Under the pieces are notes generated by a model, which saw only the letters and a list, made by a program, of their open reading frames with translations, was not told the DNA's origin and ran no database searches. This document shows, piece after piece, positions 56,721 through 64,000 of a stretch of 64,000 nt of DNA. The number at the start of each line of letters is the position of its first letter. Position 1 is the stretch's first letter. The position numbers and the translations under genes were made by a program. The stretch comes from Mesorhizobium sp. B4-1-4. GTDB taxonomy: Bacteria > Pseudomonadota > Alphaproteobacteria > Rhizobiales > Rhizobiaceae. Location: positions 3,224,001 through 3,288,000 of the forward strand of contig NZ_CP083950.1 of NCBI RefSeq assembly GCF_006439395.2. Reading direction: 5' to 3'.

Positions 56721-57494
56721 TTAGAACTCGAATCCACCGATGGTCATGCCTCCATCAACGATCAACATTTGCCCGAATACGTAGCTTGACGCACTTGAGC
56801 ATAACCAAACGGCGGCTTGTGCGATTTCGCTTGGCTTACCGCCTCGCTTGGCGGGAATCGCGTTGGTCGTCTGCGCAGCGAAGGATGGATTCTGAGCACT
56901 TGCGGTGATGACCATCGGCGTCTCGGTCCAACCCGGCGCGAGGGCATTCACGCGAATTCCATGTGCGGCGTTCTCCATCGCCGCGACTCGTGTCAGCCCA
57001 TGAATGCCGTGTTTTGATGCTGCGTAGGCGCACATTCCGCCGGGGCCGGTAAGCGCGGCGACCGAAGCCGTATTGCAGATGACACCGCCGCCGCTCCGCT
57101 TCAGCAGCGGTAGCTCATGCTTCATGCAGAGAAAGACGCTTCGGAGGTTGATCCGTAGAACGCGGTCGAAGTCATCCGTGGGATAATCCTCGATCCGGTG
57201 CGCGCCACCGGTAATTCCTGCATTGTTGAAAGCGGCGTCCAGACGGCCCGCTTCAGCATCGATGCGCGCGACAAAGGCCGAAACATCATCCTCCGAGGAT
57301 ACATCGACGCGGCCGACTTCCGCTCTGCCGCCTGCCCCCAAGATAAGGCGCCGGGTCTCTGCAAGGCCTTGCTCGTTCAGGTCCGCGCCAAAAACAAAGC
57401 CGCCACGAGCAGCAAACTCCAACGCCGCTTCGCGTCCGATGCCTGAGCCTGCACCGGTCACCAAGACCACTTTGCCATCGAAATCATCCATCAT
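56721..57494 (-). CDS. Short-chain dehydrogenase/reductase
   Basis: The 257-residue classical SDR has the cofactor motif VLVTGAGSGIGREAALEFAA, NNAGITGGAHR near 87, the catalytic Ser in ICNTASVAALTG and Y-x3-K in CAYAASKHGIHGL near 155. The end is QMLIVDGGMTIGGFEF. The ATG at 57494 has GAGGG 8 bases upstream and is chosen over a frame extended by 15 residues. It is isolated in the accessory region and the substrate is unknown. Confidence 0.92.
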   Translation of the reverse strand: MMDDFDGKVVLVTGAGSGIGREAALEFAARGGFVFGADLNEQGLAETRRLILGAGGRAEVGRVDVSSEDDVSAFVARIDAEAGRLDAAFNNAGITGGAHRIEDYPTDDFDRVLRINLRSVFLCMKHELPLLKRSGGGVICNTASVAALTGPGGMCAYAASKHGIHGLTRVAAMENAAHGIRVNALAPGWTETPMVITASAQNPSFAAQTTNAIPAKRGGKPSEIAQAAVWLCSSASSYVFGQMLIVDGGMTIGGFEF

Positions 57495-57864
57495 GGTCAA
57501 ATCCCTCGACTGCGATCTGGAACGGTCAGCAAAGGTCACACGAAACCGCCCGTTACCTATCCTCTGATCTTACCTTTCGGCTGCCGGATCTTGATCGACA
57601 CTGACTTGGATGAGGCCTCCCATGCCAGCCAGATTCCGTCGATGACGACGTTCTATCCGGTAGGCATGTAGCGAAGCGGCGAATCCCGTCCCATCTGCGG
57701 TTCAAAGGTGGTCGGTCGCTCGATTTCGCCGCTGCGGCCGCAGGAATTCGAAGGCGAAGCAACTCACATGCCGGAAGCATGGAACACGGCGTTCGATGCT
57801 ATCGGGCTGGCTGAAGCGATTGGCGACGTTACCATTGCGCCTCTTAGTGAGAGGTTTTTTGAAC
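57495..57864. other. Divergent intergenic stretch, no gene recognised
   Basis: There are 370 bases between the divergent SDR and esterase genes. Frames in it have no recognised motif; an open frame from 57796 reads into the esterase but its first 23 residues look non-native. Promoters for both genes must be here. No palindrome or known box was identified. Confidence 0.4.
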
Positions 57865-58818
57865 ATGAACGGAGAGAGTCTGGTTGACCCTGAACTGCGT
57901 CCGTTTCTCGCAAATGGGCCCAGCGTCGGTCTTAGCGCCGCCAGTCTCGCAGACGCGCGAGCAACCGCGCAACAGTACTTCGAGCAACAGGGCATGGCGC
58001 TCGAGCAGCCTCGGCTCGCTGTCACCGCGGACATGAACGGAGCGCCTCCTGTTCAACTGCGCATTTATGCGCCGCCTAGTGCGGGACAAAAGCCAGCAAT
58101 CCTGAACATTCATGGCGGCGGTTATGTCTTAGGTTCCGCAGCCTCGATCGACGGTCTGAATTGGCAAATGGCGATAGAGAATACGGTGGTTGTGGTGTCG
58201 GTGGAGTACAGGCTGGCACCAGAGACGCCATTCCCCGGCCCGATCGAGGATTGCTATGCCGGGCTTCACTGGCTCTTCGAAAATTCAGCTTCGCTCGGCG
58301 TGGACCCGCGACGGATCACTATCATGGGAGACAGCGCTGGCGGGGGACTGGCCGCAGCGACGACGCTTCTGGCACGCGATCGAAAGGAGTTTCTACCGGC
58401 AGGCGCCATGCTGATCTATCCGATGCTTGATTGCCGGACGGGGTCCGACCAAGACGTTCAGCCCAATCCGACGACCGGCGGATTTGTCTGGACAGCGCAA
58501 GACAATCGCTTCGGGTGGTCGGCTATGAAAGGAGCCTATTCGGCAGATGACGATCGGGTGGGCTATTTTTCTCCGAGCCTGACCAGAAGTCTTGACCGCT
58601 TCCCGCCTCTGTTCCTGGCCATCGGCGCCCTGGATCTCTTCCTTGAAGAGGGTGTGAACTTCGTCATGCGCGCTTCGCGAGCGGGAGTATCCGTAGAATG
58701 CCATGTCTATCCCGGGGCCGTTCACGGGTTTGACTTAATGGGCGAGACGGCACTCGGACGCCAATTCCGTCTTGATCGGCGCGCGGCCCTGAATCGATGG
58801 AATTCCCGTTTCGGGTAA
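57865..58818 (+). CDS. Alpha/beta hydrolase, hormone-sensitive-lipase-type esterase
   Basis: The 317-residue esterase has the HSL oxyanion motif ILNIHGGGYVLGSA near residue 80, nucleophile elbow IMGDSAGGGLAAA near 155, and catalytic Asp and His expected in GALDLFLEEG and PGAVHGFDLMG. The length fits family IV carboxylesterases. ATG 57865 is preferred (GAGAGG upstream) to 57796. It likely hydrolyses short acyl esters in the cytosol. No signal peptide. Confidence 0.9.
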   Translation: MNGESLVDPELRPFLANGPSVGLSAASLADARATAQQYFEQQGMALEQPRLAVTADMNGAPPVQLRIYAPPSAGQKPAILNIHGGGYVLGSAASIDGLNWQMAIENTVVVVSVEYRLAPETPFPGPIEDCYAGLHWLFENSASLGVDPRRITIMGDSAGGGLAAATTLLARDRKEFLPAGAMLIYPMLDCRTGSDQDVQPNPTTGGFVWTAQDNRFGWSAMKGAYSADDDRVGYFSPSLTRSLDRFPPLFLAIGALDLFLEEGVNFVMRASRAGVSVECHVYPGAVHGFDLMGETALGRQFRLDRRAALNRWNSRFG

Positions 58819-58924
58819 GTCCATATTGCCTTTGCATATTCTCCCAGCTGGCTGGGAGACGAGGACCAACTCCCAGACGGTCACAGCCCGCTCGTTACTG
58901 GGACCGCCTGGGGGAGGTGCCGCC

Positions 58925-59277
58925 CCCTTCAACCAGGATGTCGAGGACAGAGGCGTCCCCGAGGTAGGTCAGCGGGCTTGAACGCTGGCACCTCGCGACC
59001 GCGTTGCTGGCCTCGATCCAATCGCCCACTCCAGTCGACGCCGTTCGCAGTCCCGCCCTGCGTGACAAGCGGAATTGCCCCAAACGGAATGGCCAAGATT
59101 ACGCCCGCGGAAATCGCCTCGCTCGCTGCAACTGGCCTGACGCTCGTGCCTAATTTACCGGCCAAATCCGTCAGGGTGGAGGGGCGGCGGCTGTTGGCCA
59201 GCATGACCTCGATTCGGTGCTTGGCGAACTGAATTGCGAGGGCGCGGCCAATCGCGCCGGACCCGACATTGCTTGCG
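58925..59277 (-). pseudogene. NADPH-dependent F420-reductase-type oxidoreductase, remnant
   Basis: The minus strand contains SNVGSGAIGRALAIQFAKHR, a good dinucleotide-binding motif, then ANSRRPSTLTDLAGKLG and ILAIPFGAIPLV, the N-terminal half of an F420-dependent-NADP-reductase-like protein. The apparent start codon (ATGACGCAAGC at about 59265-59275) is out of frame by one base with this motif. Another shift follows after about residue 80, and the C-terminal half is missing. It is divergent from a LysR gene, so it was probably that regulator's target. Confidence 0.65.
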
Positions 59278-59407
59278 TCATTTCGTCATTTCATCGAGCT
59301 TTGTTATGGACCCTGCAAACCAGGCCCGGTTGACTCTGTACGCCAAAATGCGAGTATTTGCCCGATTGATTAGCAAATGCTCATTCGTGCGTTGGGAGGA
59401 AATCGAC

Positions 59408-60403
59408 ATGTCTGATCCGGGGACGCCTACTTTCGACCAATTGCGGGTGTTTCTCGCGGTTGTCGACGTGGGCAGTTTCGCCGGAGCAGCGCGGCAGCTA
59501 AACCGGGCGACGTCCGTCATCAGTTACACAATCACCAATCTGGAGGCGCAACTGGGCGTCATGCTCTTCGAGCGAGATTCCACCCGCCGCCCCCAACTCA
59601 CCAGCGATGGCCGCGCGTTGCTGACGGCGGCCCGCGACGTGGCATTGGGCTTCAATCGATTACGCGCGAAGGCCAAGGGCCTTCATCAAGGCATCGAATC
59701 AGAAGTTCACGTCGCCCTCGACGTGATGCTACCCGCGGCCCGCGTGGTTGAAGCCCTGAGGAACTTCCACGATGAGTTCCCCACGGTCCCGCTCCGGCTG
59801 AGAGCCGAGGCTCTTGGCGCTGTGACCCAACTCGTCCTCGATCGGACTTCGATGATCGGCGTTCGCGGCCCTCCCGACGTCGAAATCGACGGCCTTGAGC
59901 GCATCGGTGTCGGCTGTGTTCACCTTGTTCCGGTCGCCGCGCCCTCTCATCCGCTGGCACTGGGCGTCAACGCACTCGGCGCCGGGCGCCATCATGTTCA
60001 GTTGGTCCTTACCGATCGCTCGCCGCTGACCGCAGGTTCGGATCTCGGCGTCATCGGCACCCACACTTGGCGTGTAGCGGATCTTGCCACCAAACATATG
60101 CTGCTTCGCGAAGGCATTGGCTGGGGTACGATGCCAGAGCCGATGATCGTTGAAGATCTCGCATGCGGCAGGCTCGTGCTGCTGGACATGCCGGATTTCA
60201 AAGGCGGCCATTATCGCTTCTTTGCGATTCACCGAACGGACATGCCTCCTGGCCCCGCGGCGTCGTTCCTGATCAATCAGTTCATGCGCCAATCGCACGG
60301 CATGAATGGTGGTACTCTGCCGGCCTTTGCATCGACTGACGCCGCCGCTCCCATCGTTTTACGACACGAGCATACTGGCGACGACATGGGATGCAGTGAC
60401 TAG
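59408..60403 (+). CDS. LysR-family transcriptional regulator
   Basis: The 331-residue protein has the LysR winged helix (TFDQLRVFLAVVDVGSFAGAARQLN at residues 8-32, then a second helix ending SYTITNLEAQLG) and a co-inducer domain to about residue 295. The ATG at 59408 follows GGGAGG at 7 bases and is chosen over a frame extended 58 residues upstream. It stands divergent from the F420-reductase-like remnant. The ligand is unknown; the target may be lost or lie downstream. Confidence 0.92.
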   Translation: MSDPGTPTFDQLRVFLAVVDVGSFAGAARQLNRATSVISYTITNLEAQLGVMLFERDSTRRPQLTSDGRALLTAARDVALGFNRLRAKAKGLHQGIESEVHVALDVMLPAARVVEALRNFHDEFPTVPLRLRAEALGAVTQLVLDRTSMIGVRGPPDVEIDGLERIGVGCVHLVPVAAPSHPLALGVNALGAGRHHVQLVLTDRSPLTAGSDLGVIGTHTWRVADLATKHMLLREGIGWGTMPEPMIVEDLACGRLVLLDMPDFKGGHYRFFAIHRTDMPPGPAASFLINQFMRQSHGMNGGTLPAFASTDAAAPIVLRHEHTGDDMGCSD

Positions 60404-60463
60404 CCTCCTCAAAGGTGGCTCGCCTCGATTGAGTTCGGCGAAACCGGTCGCGTCGCCAGACTT

Positions 60464-60844
60464 CTAGCTGCGAAATGCATCGAGGCTATAGCGGCCCGCG
60501 CCGAAAGCTATGACCTGCATCAAACCGCCAGCCATGGTCATGTTTTTCCAAAAATGCATCAACTGATTCACATCAGACCAGGCGTTATGGAAGAAGATGG
60601 CGGTGGCGAAGCAATAGACTACAATAATCGCGGCCATCATGCGCGTGCGGTAGCCGACCAAAAATGCCACCGCCACGACTGTCTCTATGACGATCCCTAT
60701 CGCCAGCCCCAACTGCGGAAACGGCAGACCGACGGAACTGATGAAGGCCATGGTTGCAGTCGGCGCGCCAATCTTGGCGATGCCCGAGATGATGAAAACG
60801 CCGCTGATAAAAATCCGGCCAATCAGCGCTGCGATGTCGGTCAT
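60464..60844 (-). CDS. DoxX-family membrane protein
   Basis: The 126-residue protein has four predicted membrane helices, beginning ALIGRIFISGVFIISGIAKI, characteristic of the DoxX/YphA group. These small inner-membrane proteins are associated with quinone or redox stress functions, without a settled activity. The start MTDIAALIGR at 60844 is the most natural; the longer frame adds charged, non-family sequence. It is convergent with the LysR gene. Confidence 0.85.
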   Translation of the reverse strand: MTDIAALIGRIFISGVFIISGIAKIGAPTATMAFISSVGLPFPQLGLAIGIVIETVVAVAFLVGYRTRMMAAIIVVYCFATAIFFHNAWSDVNQLMHFWKNMTMAGGLMQVIAFGAGRYSLDAFRS

Positions 60845-61216
60845 CCCATTTCGTTCGGATTTGCCGACGCGCATTGGTATCGCGGGCGTTGCGGGGTCGA
60901 CCATGAGCCATCCTCCTCCTGACGGTCGCAGCCAGGATGGCGCGCCAGATGGTGAATGAATGTCAGCAGTCGGCGCTCTGGAACAGCCGCATAGTTTTGA
61001 CGTGCGAGTTCGATCAACTCGAATAGTTCGCGTAGCGGACGCCGCATCGTGGTGGCGGGCGGAAGCATCGATCGCCTGAGCGGATGGCTTGTCGATTACG
61101 TCGAACGTCGCTCGCGACCTTATCTGGCTGTACGCGAGCGATAACTGCGGCAAATCCTAGAGATGCAACCAACACCGGAGCAAGGTCATGATCCGATCCC
61201 CCTGTGGAGCGCATCG
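60845..61216. other. Non-coding stretch containing the first copy of a repeat
   Basis: There are 372 bases between the DoxX start and the isochorismatase-like gene. Apart from the repeat unit at 61099-61164, no gene or known signal was recognised. Short minus-strand frames exist but have no family resemblance. Confidence 0.5.
61099..61164. repeat. Direct repeat copy A with imperfect inverted repeat
   Basis: The unit begins CGTCGAACGTCGCTCGCGAC and continues through TCTGGCTGT to AATCCTAGAGA. It closely matches the unit at 62051-62115. Inside, arms 61107-61117 and 61132-61142 are complementary at 9 of 11 positions around a 14-base spacer. It lies 53 bases before the isochorismatase-like gene. 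Confidence 0.75.
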
Positions 61217-61975
61217 ATGAACGAAAATGACGTCATGTCCAAGTCGACGAGCAGGCGAGAAATCCTCCGCGGCGCTGGGGCCATGGCTGGAGCATCGCTG
61301 GTCACAGTTGGAGCATCACTCAGTTCCGCCTCCTTTGCTCAGGCACAGGAACCTCCTTCAAAAGGAGTATGGAAGTTTGCTGAATGTGCCCTGTTGCTGG
61401 TTGACTACCAACCCGAAATGCTCAGAGCTGTCCGATCTGAAACGAGTTCGGCGCTTATCGAACTGAATGTCAGATTCCTGATCAGGGCCGCGAAGGCATT
61501 TGGCGTACCGGTAATTCTAAGTACTGTGGGAGTTGGCGGCAAAGTAAACAGCCCCACGGTTCAGGCCATCGCGGACGAGTTACCCGGAACAACTGCTATC
61601 GATCGTTCGACTATGGACGCGTGGGAAGACGTCAATATTCGCTCCGCCGTCGAAAAAACAAGCCGGAAGCGCTTGGTCTTCGCAGCACTCTGGACGGAAA
61701 TCTGTCTCGCATATCAAATCATCGATGCCCTCCGCGATGGCTATGAGGCGATGTTCATCGTCGACGCCGTGGGCGGCCTTTCCCAGGTAGCTCATGAGAC
61801 TGCCATAAGACGTCTAATTCAGGCCGGCGCTATACCTAACACCTCGCGGGCAATGATTGATGAGTGGTTTCGCGATTGGAAGACCCCTCAGGGAACTGAG
61901 TACCGCGCCATCTCTGCGTGGTATGGGTCCGAGCTGCAGAAATTGGCGGGAGCATCTGGGTCGATGGGTGGGTGA
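61217..61975 (+). CDS. Isochorismatase-family hydrolase with Tat leader (YcaC-like)
   Basis: The 252-residue protein has a leader with a twin-arginine motif (TSRREILRGAGAM, cleavage near AQAQ at about residue 45) followed by a cysteine hydrolase fold. LLVDYQPEML carries the catalytic Asp, and the catalytic Cys is in FAALWTEICLAYQ near 165. Exported members of this family are reported among YcaC-like amidases. The ATG at 61217 has GGAG at 8 bases; 61235 is an alternative that keeps the leader. It is flanked by two copies of a direct repeat. Substrate unknown. Confidence 0.85.
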   Translation: MNENDVMSKSTSRREILRGAGAMAGASLVTVGASLSSASFAQAQEPPSKGVWKFAECALLLVDYQPEMLRAVRSETSSALIELNVRFLIRAAKAFGVPVILSTVGVGGKVNSPTVQAIADELPGTTAIDRSTMDAWEDVNIRSAVEKTSRKRLVFAALWTEICLAYQIIDALRDGYEAMFIVDAVGGLSQVAHETAIRRLIQAGAIPNTSRAMIDEWFRDWKTPQGTEYRAISAWYGSELQKLAGASGSMGG

Positions 61976-62050
61976 ACTTCGGATTTGTGCCTTGCGATGA
62001 ATCCACACCCACCGCGACATGAGCGCCACGCTCGGCAAGCAGCCATGCGG

Positions 62051-62115
62051 CGTCGAACGTCGCTCGCGACCTCATCTGGCTGTTCGCGAGCGACGACTGT
62101 GACAATCCTGGAGAC
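62051..62115. repeat. Direct repeat copy B with perfect inverted repeat
   Basis: This is the second copy of the unit at 61099-61164. GTCGCTCGCGA (62059-62069) and TCGCGAGCGAC (62084-62094) are perfect 11-base inverted arms around a 14-base spacer. It lies just upstream of an NTF2-like remnant and the SDR gene. The symmetric arms suggest a dimeric regulator site; a repeat-type element is the alternative. Confidence 0.75.
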
Positions 62116-62129
62116 ATCCGAGCGTCATC

Positions 62130-62404
62130 CTCGGTATCTCATCTGAAGTTCATCGGGCGGCGGTGATGAACTGGGTCAGCGGCACTCAAGTGAACGATTT
62201 CGGCGAGTATAGAGCGACGGGTAACCGCTTCGATTTCGCGGCGTTTCAATTCTACCAAATCGCAGACGGCAAGCTCGCCGAGCACTGGGAAGTTGCGGAT
62301 TTGCGAAATTCCAGGAGCAGCTCACCGCCAATCCGGAAGCCAATGCCTTCAAGGCATTCCAAGGCAAGTCAACGGCTATCAAGCAAGGAACCCAGGAGAA
62401 TTGT
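62130..62404 (+). pseudogene. NTF2/SnoaL-like protein, N-truncated and frameshifted remnant
   Basis: From about 62163 the plus strand reads GTQVNDFGEYRATGNRFDFA and FQFYQIADGKLAEHWEVADL, the C-terminal strands of a SnoaL-like polyketide-cyclase-fold protein. Near 62305 one base is gained or lost and the sequence continues as KFQEQLTANPEANAF. This second frame runs without a stop into the SDR start at 62405. The N-terminal half is missing. Confidence 0.7.
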
Positions 62405-63175
62405 ATGAGCGACATATTGAAGGGCAAGGTGGTTGTCGTCACCGGCGCCTCAAGCGGCATTGGCCGAGCAATTGCCCTCAAGGCGGCAGAACACGGCGCA
62501 AAGGCCGTGATTGTCTCCGATGTAACCGAGACACCACGCGAGGGTGGCGCGCCAACCGCGGTCGAGATCGAAAAGCTGGGCGTGTCCAGTCTTTTCGTGA
62601 AAGCCGACGTCAGCAAGCGGGCAGACAATGATGCGTTGCTTGACGCGGCCGGTACGTTCGGCGGCGTTGACGTCATGGTCGCCAACGCGGGAATCACGCT
62701 GAAGGCAGACGGACCCGACGTGGCGGAGGATGACTACCGACGGCTGATGTCGGTGAATCTCGACGGCGTGCTGTTTGGATCGCAAGCAGCAGCGCGTCAG
62801 ATGAAGGCCAAGGGCAAGCGCGGTAGCATCGTGCTGATGGCCAGCATGGGCGGAATCAACGGGGCCGGGATCACCGTCGCGTATTCCACCAGCAAGGGTG
62901 GTGTCGTCCTGATGGCGAAATCCCTGGCGGATGCGCTCGGCCCCGATGGTATCCGCGTGAACGCTGTGGCGCCGGGGACCATCGACACGGTGCTGCTGCG
63001 AACGAGCCCTGGCATTGCAGAAGCGGCCGAAGGCTTTCGCAAACGCACCCCGCTGCGCCGCCTTGGTCAACCCTCCGAGATCGGTGATGCTGTCGCCTTC
63101 CTGGGCTCGGATCTGTCGAGCTACATCACCGGCATTGCGCTTTTCGTGGACGGAGGGCTTCTTTCGGTACTCTGA
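62405..63175 (+). CDS. Short-chain dehydrogenase/reductase
   Basis: The 256-residue classical SDR has VVVTGASSGIGRAIALKAAE near residue 10, NAGITLKADGPD near 95 with the usual second Asn of NNAG replaced by Ala (VANAG), catalytic Ser and Y-x3-K in IVLMASMGG and VAYSTSKGG, and an end ITGIALFVDGGLLSVL. AGGAG lies 7 bases before the ATG. It may have formed a unit with the NTF2-like gene now lost upstream. Substrate unknown. Confidence 0.92.
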   Translation: MSDILKGKVVVVTGASSGIGRAIALKAAEHGAKAVIVSDVTETPREGGAPTAVEIEKLGVSSLFVKADVSKRADNDALLDAAGTFGGVDVMVANAGITLKADGPDVAEDDYRRLMSVNLDGVLFGSQAAARQMKAKGKRGSIVLMASMGGINGAGITVAYSTSKGGVVLMAKSLADALGPDGIRVNAVAPGTIDTVLLRTSPGIAEAAEGFRKRTPLRRLGQPSEIGDAVAFLGSDLSSYITGIALFVDGGLLSVL

Positions 63176-63240
63176 GGCCGTCCTCTCATTTCCACTCCAT
63201 GCCGCCTCGACCCGAGTGGAGAGGCATTTCCCCGGGGTCA

Positions 63241-63369
63241 ACAGACGTGCTTGCCTTCGTCCGCAATGGCTGGGGCAATCACGTGCCGGCGGTCACTGCC
63301 GCGCAAGTCGCCAAACTGCACGAGAAGACCGACTCGACCAATGATCAGTTCATCATCCTGAAAATGTAG
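63241..63369 (+). pseudogene. Cytochrome c-type protein, C-terminal fragment
   Basis: The plus-strand frame ending at TAG 63367-63369 reads DVLAFVRNGWGNHVPAVTAA followed by QVAKLHEKTD. This is the usual C-terminus of a small c-type cytochrome subunit of membrane dehydrogenases (an RNxWGN motif near the end). The heme-binding CxxCH part is absent. It ends two bases before the next gene, so it may be left from a deletion. Confidence 0.6.
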
Positions 63370-63371
63370 TG

Positions 63372-64000
63372 ATGGTCCACTTGCCAATGCCTGTCAGCAG
63401 CAAAACTCTGCCCCTTCGCATTGCCGTCCTCTTGCTGGCCGCAGGCCTGGTGTTCCTTTTCACCATGAATTGGAACGCCTGGACCGGCTCCGCCAGGACA
63501 CAGAGCACCGACGACGCGTATCTTGAATCGGACATAACGCCGCTTGCGGCCAGGGTGAGCGGCTATGTGCGCTCGGTTGCGGTCAAGGATTTCCAGCGCG
63601 TGAAGGCGGGCGACCTTCTCGTCCAGATCGAAGACGATGACTACAGCGCGCTGGTGGATCAGTCCGAAGCGAATGTCGAGGCCGGCAAGGCGGCGATCGC
63701 CAACATCGAAAATCAGAAGATCCTGCAACAGGCCTTCATTCGTCAGGCGGAAGCCACCATCGCCGCAACAGAATCGGATGTGTGGCGCTACGAGCGGGAT
63801 TCGAAGCGCTATCAGTCTCTTCTCACCACGGACGCCGTCTCGCATCAAGCCGCGGAGCAGGCGATGAACAGCTACAGCCGGGCCACAGCGACGCTTGATC
63901 TCAACCACGCGCAGTTCGATCAACAGCGCCAGCAGTTGAAGGTGCTCGATACGCAGCAACAGCAGGCCGAGGCGACCCTGAAAGCCCAGCAGGCCGCTTT
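63372..64000 (+). CDS. HlyD/EmrA-family membrane fusion protein, N-terminal part
   Basis: The open frame runs off the window end; 209 codons are seen. It has one membrane anchor near residues 15-31 (IAVLLLAAGLVFLFTM). The HlyD biotinyl-lipoyl strand contains TDDAYLESDITPLAARVSGY near residue 48, followed by a long coiled coil rich in Gln and Ala. It should pair with a DHA2-type MFS pump encoded beyond the window. Start ATG 63372 has no good ribosome-binding site; 63387 is an alternative. Confidence 0.9.
   Translation, partial: MVHLPMPVSSKTLPLRIAVLLLAAGLVFLFTMNWNAWTGSARTQSTDDAYLESDITPLAARVSGYVRSVAVKDFQRVKAGDLLVQIEDDDYSALVDQSEANVEAGKAAIANIENQKILQQAFIRQAEATIAATESDVWRYERDSKRYQSLLTTDAVSHQAAEQAMNSYSRATATLDLNHAQFDQQRQQLKVLDTQQQQAEATLKAQQAA

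Noticed and set aside
63372..64000. The two EmrA/HlyD pieces at the window ends as one gene split by a circular sequence
   Set aside because: Nothing shows the window is a circle. The right-hand piece is an N-terminus and the left-hand piece a C-terminus, but two separate emrAB-type loci are common in rhizobia and joining them would require unsupported wrap-around.

Overview
The window is GC-rich and reads as Rhizobiales chromosome or accessory DNA, most likely Mesorhizobium or a close relative. The main reason is a block at 13.3-15.3 kb whose proteins match, from memory, the vitamin B6 degradation enzymes of Mesorhizobium loti (pyridoxal 4-dehydrogenase, pyridoxamine-pyruvate aminotransferase, 4-pyridoxolactonase). 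Many class III nucleotide cyclases, BMP, peptide and polar-amino-acid ABC transporters, and GntR, LacI and LysR regulators fit the same group. No rRNA, tRNA, CRISPR array or intact transposase was seen.

Layout. 0-1.8 kb: end of an EmrA/HlyD adaptor and its DHA2 MFS partner. 2.0-7.4 kb (minus strand): a five-gene demethylase operon with two Rieske-less oxygenase subunits, a Rieske-ferredoxin-reductase fusion, a glutathione transferase and glutathione-dependent formaldehyde dehydrogenase. This is the NdmC/NdmD/NdmE plus formaldehyde-disposal layout known from caffeine degradation. A GntR regulator and a complete BMP-type (nucleoside/purine-like) ABC importer are divergent from it (7.6-13.3 kb). 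13.3-15.3 kb: vitamin B6 degradation remnant in which only the aminotransferase is intact. 15.4-22.3 kb: Amadori-compound (fructosyl-amino acid) utilisation locus with LacI regulator, fused permease-ATPase, binding protein, FrlD-like kinase, FrlB-like deglycase and a DAO-type FAD oxidase, with two matching LacI-type operators.

22.4-34.8 kb: SDR, a broken deacetylase, peroxiredoxin, three class III cyclases with different accessory domains, an unrecognised 467-residue protein, GNAT and methyltransferase. 35-41 kb: four-gene family 5 peptide-type ABC operon. 41-56 kb: another cyclase, a DUF3095 protein, a nucleotide-sugar dehydrogenase, four glycosyltransferases, a deacetylase-like protein, a metallo-beta-lactamase-fold protein, a cyclic-nucleotide-binding protein and an ABC exporter whose nucleotide-binding domain has lost its catalytic residues. 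This looks like a surface-glycan region mixed with cyclic-nucleotide signalling.

56.2-63.4 kb is a scrappy accessory region: SDRs, an esterase, LysR, DoxX and isochorismatase-like genes alternate with gene remnants, and a direct repeat carrying an inverted repeat flanks the isochorismatase gene. The window ends inside a second EmrA/HlyD adaptor.

The most notable system is the split Rieske demethylase operon joined to a BMP importer. The substrate cannot be read from sequence; an N-methylated purine or similar methylated heterocycle is the leading inference.
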